DNA from: Verrucomicrobiota bacterium
Lineage (GTDB): Bacteria; Verrucomicrobiota; Verrucomicrobiia; Limisphaerales; UBA9464
Length of the DNA stretch: 9,164 nucleotides
NCBI GenBank assembly: GCA_947454295.1
Contig: CANGMO010000064.1
Span: forward strand, 1-9,164
Reading direction: 5' to 3'
Shown: positions 6,473 through 9,164 of the stretch, in pieces
How positions within the stretch are numbered: the first letter of the stretch is position 1
How the letters are laid out: every line of letters begins with the position of its first letter
Made by a program: the position numbers and the translations under genes
Notes under the pieces: generated by a model
Databases searched by the model: none
Told to the model about the DNA's origin: nothing
The model's input: the letters and a program-made list of their open reading frames with translations, nothing else

Positions 6473-7411
6473 ATGTTTTCGGTTGTTTCCAAATGGGCTT
6501 CCTTCGTGAAGCTGAGTCACACGGTCTTTGCCCTGCCGTTCGCACTGGCCTCCATGGTGGTGGCCGCGCGCGACTCGCGCGGATGGCCAGGGTGGGGGAC
6601 CTTTTTCTGGGTTCTCATAGCAATGGTGGGGGCGCGAACCTGCGCAATGGCCTTCAACCGCATTGTCGACCGTCGCTGGGATGCGCTCAATCCACGCACT
6701 GCCCAGCGGCATCTCGTCACCGGGGAAATCTCGCTGCCCAGCGCCTGGCTCCTATGCCTTCTGGCGGCCGGGGCGCTGATTGGGGCGTCCTGGCGGCTGA
6801 ATGCCCTGTGCTTTGCGCTTTCGCCCATCGCGCTGTTTTTCGTCTGTTTCTACTCCCTCACTAAACGCTTCACCGACTTCACCCATGTCTGGTTGGGAAT
6901 CGCGCTCGCCATTGCCCCGGTTGGGGCCTGGCTGGCGGTGACCGGGAAATGGGAGTGGCTGCCGGCTGCGGGATCGCTCCCCGGATTGGCGGGATTCCGC
7001 CAGGGGCTGGTGGTGCCATCCGTCCTGGCGGCGGCTGTGGTGCTGTGGCTGGTGGGATTCGACATAATCTACGCCACGCAGGACTATGATTTTGACCGGA
7101 CCCACGGACTCCACTCCCTGGTGGTGCGATGGGGGCCGGTGAATGCGCTCGGGGTCGCCTTTCTTGCCCACCTGTTCATGTGGGCGCTGCTGGTGCTCTT
7201 CGGCCTGTTGAATGGTTTCCGGCTGGCCTATTGGATCGGGCTGATGGTCATTCTCGGCCTGCTGGTCGCCGAGCATCTGCTGGCCCGGAAGCGCGACCTG
7301 CGATGGGTAAATGCCGCGTTCTTCAAGTTGAACGCGGTCATCAGCATGGTGTTCCTCGCGGTGACGGCGGTGGAAGTGGTGTTTCCGTGGTTTCGCCTTC
7401 GCTGGTACTGA
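6473..7411 (+). CDS. ubiA: UbiA-family polyprenyltransferase (4-hydroxybenzoate or futalosine-pathway type)
   Basis: A 312-residue integral membrane prenyltransferase that attaches a polyprenyl chain to an aromatic acid during quinone synthesis. The two Asp-rich motifs that hold Mg-diphosphate are intact: N62-RIV-D66-RRW-D70 and D197-IIYATQD204-YDF-D208. The NPRTAQRHLVTGEIS stretch (73-87) and about eight or nine hydrophobic helices also fit. The sequence style (FVKLSHTVFALPFALASM, YATQDYDFDRTHGLHSLVVRWG) matches the TIGR01475 group, called putative 4-hydroxybenzoate polyprenyltransferase, whose members include MqnP of the futalosine menaquinone pathway. Pairing with ubiX upstream supports a quinone role. 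The start at 6473 places the first helix at the usual distance and there is no better ATG. Which aromatic substrate it uses cannot be told from this window. Confidence 0.92.
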   Translation: MFSVVSKWASFVKLSHTVFALPFALASMVVAARDSRGWPGWGTFFWVLIAMVGARTCAMAFNRIVDRRWDALNPRTAQRHLVTGEISLPSAWLLCLLAAGALIGASWRLNALCFALSPIALFFVCFYSLTKRFTDFTHVWLGIALAIAPVGAWLAVTGKWEWLPAAGSLPGLAGFRQGLVVPSVLAAAVVLWLVGFDIIYATQDYDFDRTHGLHSLVVRWGPVNALGVAFLAHLFMWALLVLFGLLNGFRLAYWIGLMVILGLLVAEHLLARKRDLRWVNAAFFKLNAVISMVFLAVTAVEVVFPWFRLRWY

Positions 7412-7490
7412 GACCTTGGGCGGCGATTTGCAGGCCGGATGCGAGCCGCAGCTTGCATTTGCGGTTCGATCCCGGCATTCAGCCGGCGTC

Positions 7491-8030
7491 ATGGAAGCCC
7501 CAGAAGTCCCCATCGAGAAGGTTCACGAAGATCTCCACGAACACGCCCACGGTCACGGAAAGCCCGGATGGGCCATGGGTGTGGCCCTGAGCACCGCACT
7601 GTTGGCGGTACTGGCCGCCATCGCCTCGCTCCTCGCCGGGCACTACGCCAACGAGGGAATGCTCGACCAGATGAAATCCTCAAACGAGTGGAGCCGCTAC
7701 CAGGCGAAGAGTGTGAAGGAAAATGTCCTTCGCTCGAAAATGGATCTGCTGGTGGCGTTGGGAAAGCCGATCAATCCGAAGGACACCGAAAAGGTCGCCG
7801 AGTATAAGAAGGAGGAGGAGGAGCTGGGGGAAAGCGCCAAGAAGCTCGGCGAGGGATCCGAGCATCACATGGAGCTCCATGCCAAGCTGGCGCGGAGTGT
7901 GACCCTCTTTCAGGTTGCCATTGGCGTTTCTGCGATTGCCGTGCTGACCGACCGGCGCTGGTTCTGGCTCGGAGGCATCGCGTGCGGAGTGCTTGGCACG
8001 TTCTTCCTGATCACCGCCTTCCTGCACTGA
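7491..8030 (+). CDS. DUF4337 membrane protein with His-rich N-terminus
   Basis: A 179-residue protein of the DUF4337 family (function unknown). After a charged, His-rich start with five His between residues 12 and 22 (HEDLHEHAHGHG) comes a transmembrane helix (about 27-49). A long, strongly charged helical region (about 52-135) carries the family-typical NEWSRYQAKSVKE and a KKEEEELGESAKKLGEGSEHHMELHAKLAR coiled-coil-like stretch; two closing helices follow (about 139-154 and 158-178). ATG 7491 is preferred over the open frame from 7416, since family members begin with a short acidic/His segment before the first helix. It is 79 bp after ubiA in the same direction. The His cluster could bind metal, but this is common in the family and no function is proven. 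Confidence 0.88.
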   Translation: MEAPEVPIEKVHEDLHEHAHGHGKPGWAMGVALSTALLAVLAAIASLLAGHYANEGMLDQMKSSNEWSRYQAKSVKENVLRSKMDLLVALGKPINPKDTEKVAEYKKEEEELGESAKKLGEGSEHHMELHAKLARSVTLFQVAIGVSAIAVLTDRRWFWLGGIACGVLGTFFLITAFLH

Positions 8031-8055
8031 TTCGCAATCGGGCCGGAACGAGAAG

Positions 8056-8081
8056 GGGGCGGCACCTTTCGATGCCGCCCC
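8056..8081 (+). terminator. Hairpin after the DUF4337 gene, possible terminator
   Basis: GGGGCGGCA (8056-8064) and TGCCGCCCC (8073-8081) make a perfect 9-bp GC-rich stem with an 8-nt loop, 25 bp after the stop codon. What follows is ATGGGGTTCAGTTTGG, which lacks a real U run, so termination would be weak or factor-assisted. Confidence 0.5.
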
Positions 8082-8100
8082 ATGGGGTTCAGTTTGGTAG

Positions 8101-8121
8101 TCCCGGAAGAAGGTTCCGGGA
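8101..8121. repeat. Perfect inverted repeat
   Basis: TCCCGGAA (8101-8108) and TTCCGGGA (8114-8121) form an 8-bp stem with a 5-nt loop (GAAGG). It stands between two other hairpins in the gap and has no U tract on either strand. Confidence 0.6.
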
Positions 8122-8134
8122 AAGTGTCAGGAAA

Positions 8135-8170
8135 TAGAAAACCCGGCGGCCTGTGGAACAAGCCGCCGGG
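8135..8170 (-). terminator. Minus-strand intrinsic-terminator-like hairpin without an obvious gene
   Basis: CCCGGCGGC (8142-8150) and GCCGCCGGG (8162-8170) form a perfect 9-bp stem with an 11-nt loop. Read on the minus strand it is followed by TTTTCTATTT, a usable U tract. No credible minus-strand gene lies upstream (8171-8524), so it would end either an unrecognised small RNA or antisense transcription coming from the UreF region. Confidence 0.5.
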
Positions 8171-8236
8171 CCAGGTTCATGAGGAACACGTCAAGCCTGT
8201 TCGCCGGACGCGGTTGAGGTGGAAGGAGGGAGGGGT

Positions 8237-8259
8237 GTCCCAGCCATGATGGCCGGGAC
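8237..8259. repeat. Inverted repeat in the gap before the UreF-like gene
   Basis: GTCCCAGCCAT (8237-8247) pairs with ATGGCCGGGAC (8249-8259) with one A/C mismatch; the effective loop is 5 nt. It is the fourth hairpin of this gap. Confidence 0.5.
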
Positions 8260-8356
8260 GGAGGGGTAACACGTCTTTTCGCGTTGCGTTGGACAGTGCT
8301 CTTTCCACGGTTTCGGAGGGATGCAGGAGCGGTGCCAAGTTCCTTTTCCCCGCTAT

Positions 8357-8384
8357 TTGACCCCGTGGAGTCGTCGGGTTGGCT
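8357..8384 (+). promoter_or_regulatory. Possible promoter of the UreF-like gene
   Basis: TTGACC (8357-8362) and TTGGCT (8379-8384) are spaced by 16 bp, the same layout as TTGACT-N16-TAGGCT before the FecR gene. It would give a leader of about 135 nt before ATG 8525. The -10 is poor, so this rests mainly on the likeness between the two sites. Confidence 0.3.
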
Positions 8385-8524
8385 GATTCGCCGCAGAGCT
8401 GTCGCGATTTGAGCAAAATCCTGCGCGTTTCCGCTCCGTGCGGCCCGATGCCGCCCGGACCCAAGGCCGGATCAGATCACGCTCGCCCCGTTGCCTGCGG
8501 GATCCCTACCCTTTTCGACAGCGA

Positions 8525-9160
8525 ATGAATGTCCCTGTCAGCCAAGCGGGTGATGTCGGCGAGGTGCTTCGGGAAATCCGGGATCTCGGCGGGGCCCAAT
8601 GCCTCCCCGCGACCCAAGAGTCCGCGGTCGGTCTTGCCGCTGGCTTGGGATGCCTCACCAGCTGGAACGAGTTTGAAGCGTGGTTGGGCGGTTACGCCGG
8701 ACAGGTGATTGCGGGACGTGACTGGCCGCTGATGCTGCAAGGCTGGGAGTTTACCCGAGAGGGTGAGGCCCGGGAGCTGATCGCGCTGGATCAATCGTGG
8801 CGCCCCGACGAATCGCCCACGATGGCGGAGGCAAGCTGGCGGGTGGGGCGGCGTCAGCTGAGCCGAATGCGACCACTGCGCGATCAGCGCGTCGTTCAGC
8901 GCTATCTCGCGGCCACCGAGGCGGGCAACGCACGGGGATGGCATCCGCTGGTTTATGGGGTCGTCCTGGCGGTGTACGGCATCCCGCTCCGCCAGGGACT
9001 GATGCACTACGCGGTCCACGCCGCCGCGGGTTGGTGCGATGCCTTGGTGCGTCAACGCGAGTGGATCCGGGAGGATGGAGAGCTCGCTGTCGAGCGTGTG
9101 TGCGCTGGGCTGCCCGCCCGTATGCCGGCCTTGCCGAACTCCGTCCTGTTCACCGCATGA
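8525..9160 (+). CDS. ureF: UreF-like urease accessory protein
   Basis: A 211-residue, mostly helical protein that matches UreF, the accessory factor that binds UreG and UreD/H and gates nickel delivery to apo-urease. Supporting parts: SWNEFEAWLGGYAGQV (the usual WL helix after the N-terminal segment); LIALDQSW followed by MAEASWRVGRRQLSRM, equivalent to the family's E-R-xAS-xxMGR helix; and WHPLVYGVVLAVYGIPLRQG with MHYAVHAAAGWCDALVR, equivalent to the HPVVFG/YL...AAVR segment. Odd points: the usual N-terminal LPxGxFxHSxGLE is degenerate (CLPATQESAVGLAAGLG), and the PLGQ after the last helix is not seen. ATG 8525 is chosen; the frame is open to GTG 8438 but the added 29 residues are Arg-rich and unlike UreF. 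Its stop overlaps the ATG of the next gene by 4 nt. No urease structural gene is visible upstream. Confidence 0.75.
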   Translation: MNVPVSQAGDVGEVLREIRDLGGAQCLPATQESAVGLAAGLGCLTSWNEFEAWLGGYAGQVIAGRDWPLMLQGWEFTREGEARELIALDQSWRPDESPTMAEASWRVGRRQLSRMRPLRDQRVVQRYLAATEAGNARGWHPLVYGVVLAVYGIPLRQGLMHYAVHAAAGWCDALVRQREWIREDGELAVERVCAGLPARMPALPNSVLFTA

Positions 9161-9164
9161 GTCC
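9157..9164 (+). CDS. Start of a following gene (cut by window edge), possibly ureG
   Basis: The stop of the UreF-like gene overlaps an ATG (ATGA, 9157-9160), a usual sign of translational coupling. Only two codons (Met-Ser) are visible. In urease clusters ureG commonly follows ureF, so that is the natural guess, but the sequence itself cannot show it. Confidence 0.4.

Larger units (their letters stand above)
8031..8524. other. 494-bp non-coding stretch
   Basis: No convincing protein gene is seen on either strand. The stretch holds four hairpins in its first half and a promoter-like pair in its second half, each listed separately. No tRNA or known riboswitch consensus was recognised by eye. 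The one open minus-strand frame of about 95 codons (8464-8177) has no recognisable motif and an erratic composition. Confidence 0.6.

Noticed and set aside
8103..8192. Short minus-strand ORF (MNLARRLVPQAAGFSIS) over the orphan terminator, as a second leader peptide
   Set aside because: It has no run of one amino acid's codons and no gene follows on that strand; it reads through the hairpin itself.
8177..8464. Minus-strand open frame of 95 codons in the gap
   Set aside because: No motif, no ribosome site, and it crosses an inverted repeat and a promoter-like site; treated as non-coding.
1..9164. Mobile elements, CRISPR arrays, tRNA or rRNA genes
   Set aside because: No transposase or integrase motifs, no spaced direct repeats, and no tRNA-like arms were seen on either strand.

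Overview
The window is GC-rich DNA with tightly packed, mostly leaderless-looking or Shine-Dalgarno-poor genes. Gene content (a citramalate synthase, a FecR protein beside a CHASE2 adenylate cyclase, a TIGR00266/AIM24 protein, a UbiX-UbiA pair, a DUF4337 membrane protein and a UreF-like protein) is most like a member of the Verrucomicrobiota. That assignment is an inference from gene families and style, not from a marker gene. No mobile element, CRISPR array, tRNA or rRNA was seen.

Left edge (1-1000): the 5' two thirds of a transcribed leader plus the first 201 codons of a citramalate synthase (cimA), all on the minus strand. Between the cimA start and the divergent fecR-like gene lies what reads as a complete transcription attenuator. 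It has a short minus-strand ORF rich in isoleucine codons (MGIGIRILKIASFRR), a perfect 14-bp terminator hairpin with a U tract that ends 16 nt before the cimA ATG, and an alternative hairpin that shares one arm with the terminator and starts inside the leader stop codon. CimA makes the precursor of isoleucine, so the codons that would be sensed match the pathway. This is the most interesting element in the window.

Centre-left (935-4102, plus strand): a promoter-like TTGACT-N16-TAGGCT, a secreted FecR-domain protein, a UUCG-capped intrinsic terminator and a 786-residue CHASE2 class III adenylate cyclase whose apparent start codon touches the terminator U tract. The two probably form an envelope-sensing/cAMP pair, with the terminator setting how much cyclase is made.

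Centre (4125-5749, minus strand): a TIGR00266/AIM24 family protein, convergent with the cyclase, and an unrecognised secreted protein with a probable concanavalin-like fold.

Right half (5845-9164, plus strand): ubiX and a UbiA-family prenyltransferase, which act in quinone biosynthesis (probably the futalosine menaquinone route); a DUF4337 membrane protein with a His-rich N-terminus; a 494-bp non-coding stretch with four hairpins and a promoter-like motif; and a UreF-like urease accessory protein whose stop overlaps the ATG of another gene cut off by the window edge.
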